DNA of 64,000 bases from JAHJDS01 sp964569795 (lineage in GTDB: Bacteria; Desulfobacterota; Desulfarculia; Desulfarculales; JAHJDS01). The notes under the pieces were generated by a model. The model searched no databases and was not told the origin of the DNA. It worked only from the letters and a program-made list of their open reading frames with translations. This document shows, in pieces, positions 47,658 through 56,297 of the stretch (position 1 is the stretch's first letter; the number at the start of each line of letters is the position of its first letter). Made by a program: the position numbers and the translations under genes. The stretch is from the NCBI GenBank assembly GCA_964569795.1, contig CAZMVB010000006.1:120461-184460 (forward strand), in the 5' to 3' direction.

Positions 47658-50156
47658 TCAGGTGGTCAGTTTACGGTAGAGCCGGGGCAAGGCCCGGGGC
47701 AGGGCGCTGACCCGGGCCAGGGTCAGGTGCGGCAGGCCGTGGTAGGGATTCTTTTTGCGGTCCCGGGGCTTCTTGATGACCACGCCGAAGACGTACACCC
47801 CGCGAAGGCGGGCCTCGGCAATGGCCCGGCGGGTGTCCTCGTGTCCGTGGCGGGGGTCGTACTCGTAGTCGTCGGGCCGGGCGTCGGAGATGACGATGAG
47901 CAATCGCCGGCGGGCCGGGCGCATCAGGAGCCTGGCCGTGGCGTGGCGGATGGCGGCCCCGTCCCGATTCTGGGCCAGGGGGGTCAGTCCGGCGATCCGG
48001 CCCAGAACGGCGGCGTCGTAGGGATCGCTGAAATCCTTGATCAGATAGAAATCGACCTCGTGGCGCGAGATGCCTGAGTAGCCGAACAGGGCGAACTCGT
48101 CCCCGGACACGGAGATGGCCTCGCTAAAGAGCAGGAACCCCTCCCGGGCCACGTCGATGACCTGGGTCCCGTCAGGGTCGATGACCCGGGCGGTCGAACC
48201 GGACAGGTCCAGGAGCAGGGCCGAGACGATCTGCCGGGGCCGGAAGCGGCGCGAGGTGTAGAAGTCGCTCTCGGGGCTCAGGCCGGCCCGGCTTTCGGCC
48301 CGCCACAGGACGTAGCGGTCCAGATCCACCTCGTAGCCGTCGATCTGTTTTCGCCGGCGCTCGGCCCGGACCGGCCGGAAATGCTGCCACTGCCGGCGGA
48401 GCTGATTGATCAGGGACCGGTGGCGGTCAATGACCCAGCGGGGCCAGTCCCCGTCCGCCGGGGCGACCCGTCTCTCGGCCAGGTGAACATACCCGGCCCG
48501 GTAGGCTCCCAGCCGAAAATCCCACTCGTCGTAGAGCAGGCCGGACCCGGGCTCGACGGCCGGAGGGGCATCCTCGGGCCGGCGCAGTTCATGGGCCAGC
48601 AGGCTGACGTCGGCCTTGAGGGCGTGGTGGGAGCCCACCCGGCCGGCCCCGGCGAATTTTTCGTCCGCCTCGTCTGCCCGGCGCAGGCTGAACGAGTCGG
48701 CCGGGCCCGGTTCGGCGGCGGGCGGTTGGCTCCGGGCGTCGGCCAATATCCGAGGGGAAGCTTCGAGCCGGGTCAGGCGGGCAAAGGCCAGGCGGGTCAG
48801 GTCCCGGGCGTCCTCGGCCGAGGCCGTTTCGGTCAGCAGCCTGGCCCGGGCCTCGGCGGCCAGTTCCCCGGCCAGGGCGGCGATCCGCTCCGGAATGTTT
48901 TGTAAGGGCCAGGGATCGTCCCGCAGGCGCCGATCCAACAGCTCGATCACCGCCCCGACCGGCGACAGCCCGTCCACCAGGGGACGCTGGTCCTGATCTA
49001 TAAGCTGGAGCCTCATCAGGTGACGTTTCAGTCCGGGATAGAGCCGCCGCAAAACATGATCCAGCCGGGCCGATTCGAACACGGCCCACAGGTCCCGGGC
49101 CAGGTTTGGATCGGCGAACTCCTGGATGAAGTCGGCCGGGTCAGAGCGGCCCGGTTTGCTCCAGTCTCCCCAGCGGCGCTGGGCGGCCTTGAGGGCGGCC
49201 AGACATCGATAGCGCATTGGGCCCAGGTCAGGGTCCTTGATCCGGGCCGGAAGGAGGATCCGTTCGGGGCGGGTCCAGTCGAGCCGGGCGGCGTAGGCCG
49301 ACGGCGGCCGGTCCGTGCTCCCGGCCAGGACCACCGGTCGCCCGGCGTGACTGACGGCGTAGGCCGTCAGCGGCTCGATCAGGCCGGCCAGGGCCAGACC
49401 GGGGCGGAGTTTTTCATAAGCCCGGCGGGCCCGGCGCGTGTTCACGGCCAGAAAGGCGGCCAGGCCGGCCGGCCGGTGGCGATGGAGCCTGAGCCCGGCG
49501 CCGACGAATCGCCGCAGGTTTTTCGGGCCCAGGGCCTGGTGCATCTCGGGCAGACCCTTGAGCAGCACCTTGGCCGCCTCGAAGTCGAGCCGGGCCGTGG
49601 CCAGGACCAGGCGCGACCAGCCCCGAGCCGCCCGGGGCGGCCGGAGGGCGGCCATGACGTCCACGAACAGCCGCAGGGCGTCCAGGGCCTCGGGCCCCGG
49701 GGCCCGGGCGGCCAGGTCCAGGGCCAGGCGGGGCAGGGCGGGGTCTCCCAGCCGGTGGAGCAAGGTCGGGGTGAACTGCCAGAACTCGCGGCCAATCCTG
49801 GCCTCGGCCCGGGTCAGGCCCAGCCCGACCTCATAAAACCGATCCAGGGCCGGCTGGAACCGGGGATCGACGCCCAGGTCGTGCACGCCCCTCCAGTACC
49901 ACAGGGCCGCCTCGGCGTCGAGGCCGGCCGCCTGCTCGGCCCGGGCCAGGACCAGCTCGGGGTCGATCTCCTCGGGCAGGCGGCTCAGGACGTCGGCCAC
50001 GGTCCGCAGATAGACCCCGGCCCGGTACGGATAGGCCCGGGCCCCGGCCAGGACCCGGGCGAGGGTCGGCTCGGGCAGCCGGCCCAGGTCCGCGGCCAGA
50101 CGCGCCGCGGTGCGGGGGTCGAGGTCGAAACGCCGGCCGAGTTGTTCGGGGTCCAC
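47658..50156 (-). CDS. VWA-domain protein, NorD/CbbO/CoxE-like partner of a MoxR ATPase
   Basis: 832 residues from GTG 50156. The first 550 residues are helical repeats without known motifs. The C-terminal VWA domain (about 630-830) has the MIDAS motif ALLLDLSGSTARVI and later LLIVISDARPDDYEYDPRHG. This N-helical plus C-VWA layout and the preceding MoxR gene one base away match NorQ-NorD and CbbQ-CbbO pairs, which remodel or activate metalloenzymes. Here the operon holds a molybdenum hydroxylase, so it probably helps mature that enzyme, as CoxD/CoxE do for CO dehydrogenase. It is larger than typical CoxE (about 400). Confidence 0.82.
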   Translation of the reverse strand: MDPEQLGRRFDLDPRTAARLAADLGRLPEPTLARVLAGARAYPYRAGVYLRTVADVLSRLPEEIDPELVLARAEQAAGLDAEAALWYWRGVHDLGVDPRFQPALDRFYEVGLGLTRAEARIGREFWQFTPTLLHRLGDPALPRLALDLAARAPGPEALDALRLFVDVMAALRPPRAARGWSRLVLATARLDFEAAKVLLKGLPEMHQALGPKNLRRFVGAGLRLHRHRPAGLAAFLAVNTRRARRAYEKLRPGLALAGLIEPLTAYAVSHAGRPVVLAGSTDRPPSAYAARLDWTRPERILLPARIKDPDLGPMRYRCLAALKAAQRRWGDWSKPGRSDPADFIQEFADPNLARDLWAVFESARLDHVLRRLYPGLKRHLMRLQLIDQDQRPLVDGLSPVGAVIELLDRRLRDDPWPLQNIPERIAALAGELAAEARARLLTETASAEDARDLTRLAFARLTRLEASPRILADARSQPPAAEPGPADSFSLRRADEADEKFAGAGRVGSHHALKADVSLLAHELRRPEDAPPAVEPGSGLLYDEWDFRLGAYRAGYVHLAERRVAPADGDWPRWVIDRHRSLINQLRRQWQHFRPVRAERRRKQIDGYEVDLDRYVLWRAESRAGLSPESDFYTSRRFRPRQIVSALLLDLSGSTARVIDPDGTQVIDVAREGFLLFSEAISVSGDEFALFGYSGISRHEVDFYLIKDFSDPYDAAVLGRIAGLTPLAQNRDGAAIRHATARLLMRPARRRLLIVISDARPDDYEYDPRHGHEDTRRAIAEARLRGVYVFGVVIKKPRDRKKNPYHGLPHLTLARVSALPRALPRLYRKLTT

Positions 50157-50157
50157 G

Positions 50158-50970
50158 TCAGTCGCCTGAGGGCAGGAAGTCGTCCACGATGTCGGTCATG
50201 GCCGACCACAGGTCCGGATCGTCGGTCAGGGGGGCGACCACGCCCCGGAGCAGGGCCGCCCGGGCCGGGACGCCGGCCTGGATCAGCCGGGCGGCGTGGA
50301 CCAGCAGCCGGGTGCTGGCCCCCTCGTCCAGGCCCTGCTCGGTCAGGGTCCGGACCCGGCCGGCCAGCCGCACCAGCATCTCGGCCGTCCGCTCGTCGGC
50401 GCCCGTTTCGCCGATGATTATCCGGCGCTCCAGGTCCGGAGGCGGGAAGTTGAAATTCAGCCCGACAAAGCGCTGCCGGGTCGAGGGTTTCAGTTCCTTC
50501 ATCAGGCTCTGGTACCCGGGATTGTAGGACACCACCAGCATAAAGTCGGGATGGGCCATGAGGTTCTCGCCCCGCTTTTCCAGGGTCAACTGCCGCCGGT
50601 CGTCGGTCAGGGGGTGGATGACCACGGTGGTGTCCTTGCGGGCCTCGACGATCTCGTCCAGGTAGCAGATCGCGCCGTGGCGGACGGCCAGGGTCAGCGG
50701 GCCGTCCACCCAGACCGTCTCGTCGGCGGTGATCAGGTGCCGCCCGGTCAGGTCCGTGGCTGAGAGGTCCTCGTGGCAGGCGATGGTGATCAGCGGCAGT
50801 TTCAGCCGGGCGGCCATGTGTGACAGGAACCGGGTCTTGCCCACGCCGGTCGGACCCTTGAGCATGACCGGCAGTTTCAGATCAACGGCCGCCTCGAAGA
50901 TCTCGATCTCGTCTCCCTGGGGCAGGTAGAAGGGGGTCCCGCTGACCAAAAAACCTTCCAGGGGGGCCAC
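50158..50970 (-). CDS. MoxR-type AAA+ ATPase (NorQ/CbbQ/CoxD-like)
   Basis: 270 residues from GTG 50970. Walker A is VMLKGPTGVGKTRFLSHMAA, Walker B is GAICYLDEIVEARKDTTVV, and the sensor region MLVVSYNPGYQSLMKELKPS is typical of the NorQ/CbbQ group, with arginine-finger context STRQRFVGLNF. It forms hexamers that act with the VWA partner encoded next to remodel a target enzyme. It starts three bases after the lipoprotein gene and ends one base before the VWA gene. Confidence 0.9.
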   Translation of the reverse strand: MAPLEGFLVSGTPFYLPQGDEIEIFEAAVDLKLPVMLKGPTGVGKTRFLSHMAARLKLPLITIACHEDLSATDLTGRHLITADETVWVDGPLTLAVRHGAICYLDEIVEARKDTTVVIHPLTDDRRQLTLEKRGENLMAHPDFMLVVSYNPGYQSLMKELKPSTRQRFVGLNFNFPPPDLERRIIIGETGADERTAEMLVRLAGRVRTLTEQGLDEGASTRLLVHAARLIQAGVPARAALLRGVVAPLTDDPDLWSAMTDIVDDFLPSGD

Positions 50971-50973
50971 GGC

Positions 50974-51504
50974 CTACCTCCGCCCCGGCCGGTCGGGCTT
51001 GTTGGTCACCCGGACCTGATAGACCTGGGAGGCCGCGAAGTTTTTATCCACCACCTTTTTTGTCAGGGTCAGAAAGCAGGAGCGGAAGGTGATCCGGCCT
51101 CCGGTCAGTCCGGACGAGTATCGCTTCTGGAGTTTGACCGTGAAGATCAGTCGCCGCGTTCCGGTCGGGGCGTAGTAGCTCCGCTTTTCCCGGACAACGT
51201 CATCGACCACGGCCTCGTGGTAAACCCCGGCCGAGGGCAGGCGGCGGACAGAGCCGTCCTTGAGTCTGATCCGGGCCTCGACCAGGTAGTTCTGCCCCAG
51301 AAAGCTGTAGCCCCGGCCCAGGCAGTCGGCCTTGGCCCGGGGATCGGCCTTGGCGTCCACGTCAAAGGCGACCTCGATCACGGCCGGTGTGTCGCCGACG
51401 ACGGCCTCGGGCGGTCCCGGCCGGGTCGAACCGCAGGCCGAGGCCGAAAGCCAAGCCAGGCCCAGCAGGATCGCCCCGAGGCGGGTCAGTGGTTTGGCCC
51501 CCAT
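50974..51504 (-). CDS. Lipoprotein in the molybdenum-hydroxylase operon
   Basis: 176 residues from ATG 51504, with GGAGG upstream, five bases after the Mo-subunit stop. Signal peptide with lipobox: LTRLGAILLGLAWLSASACG, lipid-modified Cys at residue 24. The mature part is beta-rich (PAVIEVAFDVDAKADPRAKA, YLVEARIRLKDGSVRRLPSA, and RRLIFTVKLQKRYSSGLTGG). No family is recognised. It is fixed in the operon between the enzyme and its MoxR/VWA helpers, so a role in anchoring or signalling is possible but unproven. Confidence 0.65.
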   Translation of the reverse strand: MGAKPLTRLGAILLGLAWLSASACGSTRPGPPEAVVGDTPAVIEVAFDVDAKADPRAKADCLGRGYSFLGQNYLVEARIRLKDGSVRRLPSAGVYHEAVVDDVVREKRSYYAPTGTRRLIFTVKLQKRYSSGLTGGRITFRSCFLTLTKKVVDKNFAASQVYQVRVTNKPDRPGRR

Positions 51505-51509
51505 GGTCT

Positions 51510-53816
51510 TTACCTCCGGCCCCGTTTTTCGTGGAGGGCGGCCAGGACCTTTTCCTGGGTGATGGGCAGGTCCCGGATGCGGACGCCCACGGCGTCGTAG
51601 ATGGCGTTGGCGATGGCCGGGGCCGAGGGCACGCAGCCCGGCTCGCCCACGCCCTTGGCCCCGAACGGCCCGGCCGGGTCGTCGGTCTCGACGATGACCG
51701 GCTGGACCGGGACCTTGTCCAGGGCGGTCAGCAGCTTGTAGTCCAGGAAGTTGTCGTTCATGATCCGGCCCTGGCGCAGGATGACCTGCTCGGACAGGGC
51801 GTAGCCGGTGCCCATGACCGCCGCACCGTGGATCTGCCCCTCCAGGAGCATCGGGTTCAGGGCCCGGCCCACGTCGTGGGCGGCCAGGTAGTTGACGATG
51901 CTCACCTGTCCGGTCTCCTGGTCCACCTCGACCTCGACCGCCGAGGCCCCGTAGGCCCAGGCGCAGGACAGGTTGCCCTTGTACTCGCGGTCCAGCATCT
52001 CGTTGGGCGGATCGTAGAACGTCTCGGCCATGAGCATCCGGCCCTGGGTGGTGAAGTGGACCTTGCGCAGGACCTTGGCCACCTCGATCCGTTTCTCCGG
52101 ATTCTCCGGGTCGGACTTGACAAAGACCACCCGGTCGCGGATGTCCAGGTCGCCCGGGTCGGCGTCCAGCTGCCGGGCGGCGACCTCGAGGAGCTGGGAC
52201 TTGATCTTGCTCGCGGCGTTGATGGCCGCGTTGCACGAGACAAAGGCCTGGCGCGAGGCGTGGGTCCCCACGTCCCAGGGACAGATGTCGGTGTCGCCCT
52301 TGACGACCTTGATGTCCTCGGGGCGCAGTCCCAGGACCTCGGCCGCGACCTGGGTGATGACCGTCTCCGAGCCCTGGCCGATCTCGACCGCCCCGGTGAT
52401 GACGCTGACCATGCCGAAGTCGTCCATCTTCATGATCATGCCGTGGCCGTCGGATTTATAGACCCGGGCCCCGCCGCCGACGTGGATCAGGGCCCCCAGG
52501 CCCACGCCCCGGCCGCCCCCCTTGCCCCGCTTGTCCTTCCAGCCGATGCGGCCGCCGACCTCTTCGAGGCACTCGGTCAGGCCGCAGGTGGTGACCTTGA
52601 ACCGCTGGGGGGTGATCTCGCCGGGCTGATTGGCGTTTCTCAGGCGGAACTCGAGGGGGTCGATCCCGGCCGTCTCGGCCAGTTCGTCGATGTTGCTCTC
52701 GATGGCGAAGGTGGCCTGGGGATTGCCGTAGCCGCGCATGGCCTGGGCGTAGAGGTTGTTGGTATAGACGCAGGTCGCCTCGTAGCGCACGTTCTCGACC
52801 CGATAGAGCGAGCTGATGGGGACCATCATCACCGAGGGCGTGGTCGCCCCCCACGAGGTGTAGGCCCCGTTGTCCAGGATCATCTTGACGTCGCGGAAGA
52901 CGAGTTTGCCCTCCGGGTCGCAGCCCTGGGCGATGTCGATGATCGCCGGCTGGCGGGTGGCCTGGGCCAGGAATTCCTCCTCGCGGGAAAACAGGATCTT
53001 GACCGGCTTGCGCGTGGCCCGGGCCAGCAGGATCGAGATGAACTCGTAGCAGTGAGTGTCCAGCTTCGAGCCGAAGCCGCCGCCGATGGTGGTGTTGATC
53101 AGCCTGACCTTCTTGCCCTTGAGCCCCATGGCCGCCAGGGCCCCCAGGAAGTCGTTCTGGGCCAGGTAGGGGATCTGGGTGATGGTGTACATGGTCAGGT
53201 TGTCGTCCAGGTCGAAGTCGGCGATGCAGCCCGAGACGCCCAGGCAGCAGTGACTGATCCAGGTCACGGTGTAGCGGGCCTCGGCGACGTGCGCCGCCTG
53301 GGCCCGGCCGGCCTCGACGTCGCCGCAGACCAGCTTCCAGGGCAGCCTAAGGACGTTGCTCTTGTTGGGCTTGCCCCGGGCGTCGGTTTCGTGGATCAGG
53401 GGAGCGCCCTCGGCCATGGCCTCCAGGGGCTCGAACACCGCCGGCAGTGGTTCGTACTCGACCTCGATCAGGCTGACCGCCTCGGCGGCCGTCTCCGGAT
53501 CGACCGCGGCCACGGCCGCCACCTCGTCCCGGTACTGGCGGACGACGCCCTTTTTCAGGGGCCGGTTGTCGCGCATGAACCCGATGGGGATCTCCGGGAT
53601 GTCCTCGCCGGTGAGCACCGCCCGCACCCCGGGGAGTGTTTTGGCCTTGGAGACGTCGATGGATTTTATCCGGGCGTGGGCCTGCTCCGAGTACAGGATC
53701 TTTCCGTAGAGCATCCCCGGCAGTTTCAGGTCGTTGATGTACACGGCCCGGCCGGTGACCTTTTCCCGGGCGTCCGCCTTGGGGATCCGCTGGCCGACGA
53801 ATTGGAACTGACTCAT
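51510..53816 (-). CDS. Molybdenum hydroxylase large subunit (xanthine dehydrogenase/CoxL family)
   Basis: 768 residues from ATG 53816 (GGGGGAGAAGTC upstream), overlapping the 2Fe-2S gene by four bases. Molybdopterin-cytosine/guanine dinucleotide enzyme motifs: IGGGFGSKLDTHCYE, AQAMRGYGNPQATFAIESNI, ITGAVEIGQGSETVITQVAA and the catalytic Glu in PFGAKGVGEPGCVPSA. The active-site loop is AMRGYGNPQ and not the VAYRCSFR of CO dehydrogenase, so this is a form II or purine/aromatic-type hydroxylase, not CODH. It inserts an oxygen from water into an aromatic, heteroaromatic or aldehyde substrate. Substrate not deducible. Confidence 0.9.
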   Translation of the reverse strand: MSQFQFVGQRIPKADAREKVTGRAVYINDLKLPGMLYGKILYSEQAHARIKSIDVSKAKTLPGVRAVLTGEDIPEIPIGFMRDNRPLKKGVVRQYRDEVAAVAAVDPETAAEAVSLIEVEYEPLPAVFEPLEAMAEGAPLIHETDARGKPNKSNVLRLPWKLVCGDVEAGRAQAAHVAEARYTVTWISHCCLGVSGCIADFDLDDNLTMYTITQIPYLAQNDFLGALAAMGLKGKKVRLINTTIGGGFGSKLDTHCYEFISILLARATRKPVKILFSREEEFLAQATRQPAIIDIAQGCDPEGKLVFRDVKMILDNGAYTSWGATTPSVMMVPISSLYRVENVRYEATCVYTNNLYAQAMRGYGNPQATFAIESNIDELAETAGIDPLEFRLRNANQPGEITPQRFKVTTCGLTECLEEVGGRIGWKDKRGKGGGRGVGLGALIHVGGGARVYKSDGHGMIMKMDDFGMVSVITGAVEIGQGSETVITQVAAEVLGLRPEDIKVVKGDTDICPWDVGTHASRQAFVSCNAAINAASKIKSQLLEVAARQLDADPGDLDIRDRVVFVKSDPENPEKRIEVAKVLRKVHFTTQGRMLMAETFYDPPNEMLDREYKGNLSCAWAYGASAVEVEVDQETGQVSIVNYLAAHDVGRALNPMLLEGQIHGAAVMGTGYALSEQVILRQGRIMNDNFLDYKLLTALDKVPVQPVIVETDDPAGPFGAKGVGEPGCVPSAPAIANAIYDAVGVRIRDLPITQEKVLAALHEKRGRR

Positions 53817-54295
53817 GACTTCTCCCCCCTGAGCTGATCGGCGGCGCGGCTGATGGCCTCGACGATCTGGTTGTAGCCGGTGCAGCGGCACAGGTTGCCG
53901 GAGATGGCCTGGCGGATGTCATTCTCGTCGGGCGCCGGGTTTTCGCCTAAAAGGGCCGCGGCCGACATGATCATCCCCGGCGAGCAGAACCCGCACTGGA
54001 CCGCGCCGTGCTCGATGAAGTTCTGCTGGAGGGGATGCAGTTGTCCCTCGGGCGACGACAGGCCCTCGATGGTCGTCACGGATTTTCCCTCGACCTCCAG
54101 GGCGGGCAGGAGGCAGGAGTTGACGGCCGCGCCGTCCACGAGCACGGTGCAGGCCCCGCACTCGCCGGCCCCGCAGCCCTCCTTGGTGCCGGTCATTTCC
54201 AGTTCGTCGCGCAGTAGGCGCAGCAGGCTCCAGTCGGGTGAAACCAGGACGGTCGTTTCCTGGCCGTTGAGGGTAAAGGTCAGAGGCAGCTTCAT
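53813..54295 (-). CDS. Molybdenum hydroxylase 2Fe-2S subunit
   Basis: 160 residues from ATG 54295, with AAGGAGGACTGAG upstream, overlapping the lipS2-like stop (ATGA). The N-terminal plant-ferredoxin-type cluster is held by GCGAGECGACTVLVDGAAVN then SC, and the second, all-helical domain cluster by QCGFCSPGMIM and GNLCRCTGYNQI. It carries electrons from the Mo centre to FAD. The usual gene order places the FAD subunit next to it; here four lipoate-assembly genes intervene. Confidence 0.92.
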   Translation of the reverse strand: MKLPLTFTLNGQETTVLVSPDWSLLRLLRDELEMTGTKEGCGAGECGACTVLVDGAAVNSCLLPALEVEGKSVTTIEGLSSPEGQLHPLQQNFIEHGAVQCGFCSPGMIMSAAALLGENPAPDENDIRQAISGNLCRCTGYNQIVEAISRAADQLRGEKS

Positions 54296-55353
54296 CTCAG
54301 TCCTCCTTGGGCGGAAGCGCAAAAATCATCGAATAACTGTTCCCGGCACAGGGCGATATCGGCTTCGGTGGGCGGGAACGGGAAGTTCCGAATGGGTTGG
54401 CCGGGCCGCTCGTTGGCGAACGGCCGGTTGCAGGCCGCGGCCAGGGTCTGCCCGGGACAGCCCGAGGTCATGAAGGGCTCACCCGAAACGATGGCCCGTT
54501 CCAGGGCGTCGTCGGCCAGACCGAAGTCCGCGATCCGGTCCTGGTCGTCAAAGGCCAGGTCGGCGAACCCGATCAAATCGTGATCGATCAAGTGGCGGGC
54601 CAGTTGGATGCGGCGATAGACGGCCAGGGGCGGCTGAGGTCTTTCATACCAGGCCGAGGCCCGCTCCGGGAAGAAGCTGAACAGGTGCGTCGAGCCGCCC
54701 ATCTCTCGGGCCCGGGCCATGGCCCCGGCCAACTCGCGTTCGGTCTCGCCCAGGCCGCAGATCAGGTGCACCCCGGCCATGCCCGGCCCGAAGAGGTCCA
54801 GGGCCTGGGCGTAGATCCGCCAGTAGTGGTCCCAGCGATGGGGTCCCTTGACCCCACGGCCCCGCAGCCGGTCGAAGATCTCCGGGGTGGCCCCGTCAAT
54901 GGCCACGCCGATCCGCTCCGCCCCGGCGTCGCGCAGCGACTTCAAGTCATCGCCGGTCATGACCGTGGGCGCGATGAGCAGGGACAGGGGCAGGTTCACC
55001 TCCCGGCTCAGGCGCCCGGTCAGGGCCAACGTGTGGGCCATGGCCCGGGGATGGGTGATCATGGACAGGCAGACCCGCTGGACCACGCCCCGGTCCTGAA
55101 TTTTTCGTAACCTGTCTATGATGTCATCGGTCCGAAAAACCTTCCACGAGACGCGGATGAATTGCCTGTCGTTCAGCCGCCTCCGGGCGTCGCGGGACAG
55201 ACCGCAGAAGGCGCAGTTGGCCCGGCAGCCCGGATCATAGGTCAACAGCAGGTTGACGCAGTGGAGCCGGGCGCCGCGGTGAAAGGTCCCGGGCGAAAAA
55301 CCCAGTTCCATGGCCGCGGCCAGGCTCAGGCGCAGGTGGTCCGGGCTGTCCAT
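54292..55353 (-). CDS. lipS2: Radical SAM protein LipS2 (second half of the LipS1/LipS2 lipoyl synthase)
   Basis: 353 residues from ATG 55353 (GAGGACCGAGA upstream). The radical SAM motif C-x3-C-x2-C is in GCRANCAFCGLSRDARRRLN. The C-terminal motif TSGCPGQTLAAACNRPFANE then RPGQPIRNFPFPP holds the cysteines expected to bind the auxiliary, sulfur-donating cluster. I recognise this ending from LipS2 proteins of the sLpl-LipS1-LipS2 pathway. With LipS1 it inserts two sulfurs into protein-bound octanoate. It overlaps lipS1 by 28 bases and the 2Fe-2S subunit gene by four. Confidence 0.78.
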   Translation of the reverse strand: MDSPDHLRLSLAAAMELGFSPGTFHRGARLHCVNLLLTYDPGCRANCAFCGLSRDARRRLNDRQFIRVSWKVFRTDDIIDRLRKIQDRGVVQRVCLSMITHPRAMAHTLALTGRLSREVNLPLSLLIAPTVMTGDDLKSLRDAGAERIGVAIDGATPEIFDRLRGRGVKGPHRWDHYWRIYAQALDLFGPGMAGVHLICGLGETERELAGAMARAREMGGSTHLFSFFPERASAWYERPQPPLAVYRRIQLARHLIDHDLIGFADLAFDDQDRIADFGLADDALERAIVSGEPFMTSGCPGQTLAAACNRPFANERPGQPIRNFPFPPTEADIALCREQLFDDFCASAQGGLR

Positions 55354-56297
55354 TCTCGGTCCTCTAGGGTCATCGCCTCGCGGTGGTCGATGGCGCAGCA
55401 GGTCTCGGTCCAGTACGGCGTCCGGCCCAGGCCGGGCGCGGCGTCCACGGCCTCGGGCGCGGGGATGGCCACGTGGTTGACCCCGGCCCGCAGGGCGGCC
55501 GCATCCAGGTCGCGGCGATACCTGCCGCGCGGCTTGGCGCAGCCCAGGTGCTGGATCAGGTCCGGGTGGGCCAGCCGGGTCCGGGCCATGAGTTTGACGA
55601 CCTCCTCGACCGGCGGGGGCTTCGCGTCCGTCAGTGGCGTGTTCGGCAGGGGCATGAACACCACGAACACGATGGTCGAACACCCGGCCGCGGCGATCAT
55701 TTCGACCGCCCGCTCCTCGCCGACGATCCGTCCGGCATGGAGGCCGACGACCACGTGGGGGGCGACCCGCAGCCCGGCCTCGACCAGGGCCCAGAGCGAA
55801 TCCGCGACCCGGGTCGCCCCGTCCAGTCCGTAAATGGCCCGAAAAGTCGCCTCGTCGCCGATGACGTCGAACATGGCCGTGTCCACCCCGCTTTTTTGGA
55901 GAAGTGCCGCCTGGGCGGGGTCAACAAAGGCGGTGTGCACGGCCACGGTCAGGTCGGTTTCCTCCTTGATTCGGGCTAACGCCCCGGCAAATCTCTCCCA
56001 GGGCAGTTTGCCCCGCGGGTCGCAGCCGCCCGAGATGAGCACGCCCCGGGCGCCTTGGCGGGCGGCCGCCCGGGCCCGGGCGATCAGGGTCGCCGGGTCC
56101 GGGGCCGGGATCATCGGCCTAAGCAGCCGGCCCTGGCAGTGGCCGCAGGCCAGGTCACAGCGGTCCCCGGTCAGGGACAGGGCCGGGAATTTGCCGGACC
56201 GGCCGTCATAGACGAACATCCCCGGGAGATGAAAGCCGACCGCGTCCCCGTGTCGGCCCCGGGAGATGTCGCCGGCCTGTCGGATCAGTTCGTCCAT
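55326..56297 (-). CDS. lipS1: Radical SAM protein LipS1 (first half of the LipS1/LipS2 lipoyl synthase)
   Basis: 323 residues from ATG 56297. The radical SAM motif is TGDRCDLACGHCQGRLLRPM. Further conserved cysteines, ISGGCDPRGKLPWE, QHLGCAKPRGRYRRDLD and the C-terminal ETCCAIDH, suit an auxiliary iron-sulfur cluster. The N-terminal IRQAGDISRGRHGDAVGFHL followed by FPALSLTGDRCDLACGHCQG is the LipS1 pattern as I know it from memory. It overlaps both neighbours, confirming co-translation. Biotin-synthase-like radical SAM enzymes are the alternative, but the pairing with LipS2 and lipoate ligase argues against it. Confidence 0.78.
   Translation of the reverse strand: MDELIRQAGDISRGRHGDAVGFHLPGMFVYDGRSGKFPALSLTGDRCDLACGHCQGRLLRPMIPAPDPATLIARARAAARQGARGVLISGGCDPRGKLPWERFAGALARIKEETDLTVAVHTAFVDPAQAALLQKSGVDTAMFDVIGDEATFRAIYGLDGATRVADSLWALVEAGLRVAPHVVVGLHAGRIVGEERAVEMIAAAGCSTIVFVVFMPLPNTPLTDAKPPPVEEVVKLMARTRLAHPDLIQHLGCAKPRGRYRRDLDAAALRAGVNHVAIPAPEAVDAAPGLGRTPYWTETCCAIDHREAMTLEDREWTARTTCA

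Noticed and set aside
51510..53816. CO dehydrogenase large subunit (CoxL form I)
   Set aside because: The active-site loop reads AMRGYGNPQ; the VAYRCSFR signature of Cu-Mo CO dehydrogenase is absent.
51387..53837. An 816-codon plus-strand frame opposite the Mo subunit gene
   Set aside because: Same GC-driven antisense pattern (Val/Leu/Gly/Asp-rich, no motifs) lying over a clearly recognisable molybdenum hydroxylase.
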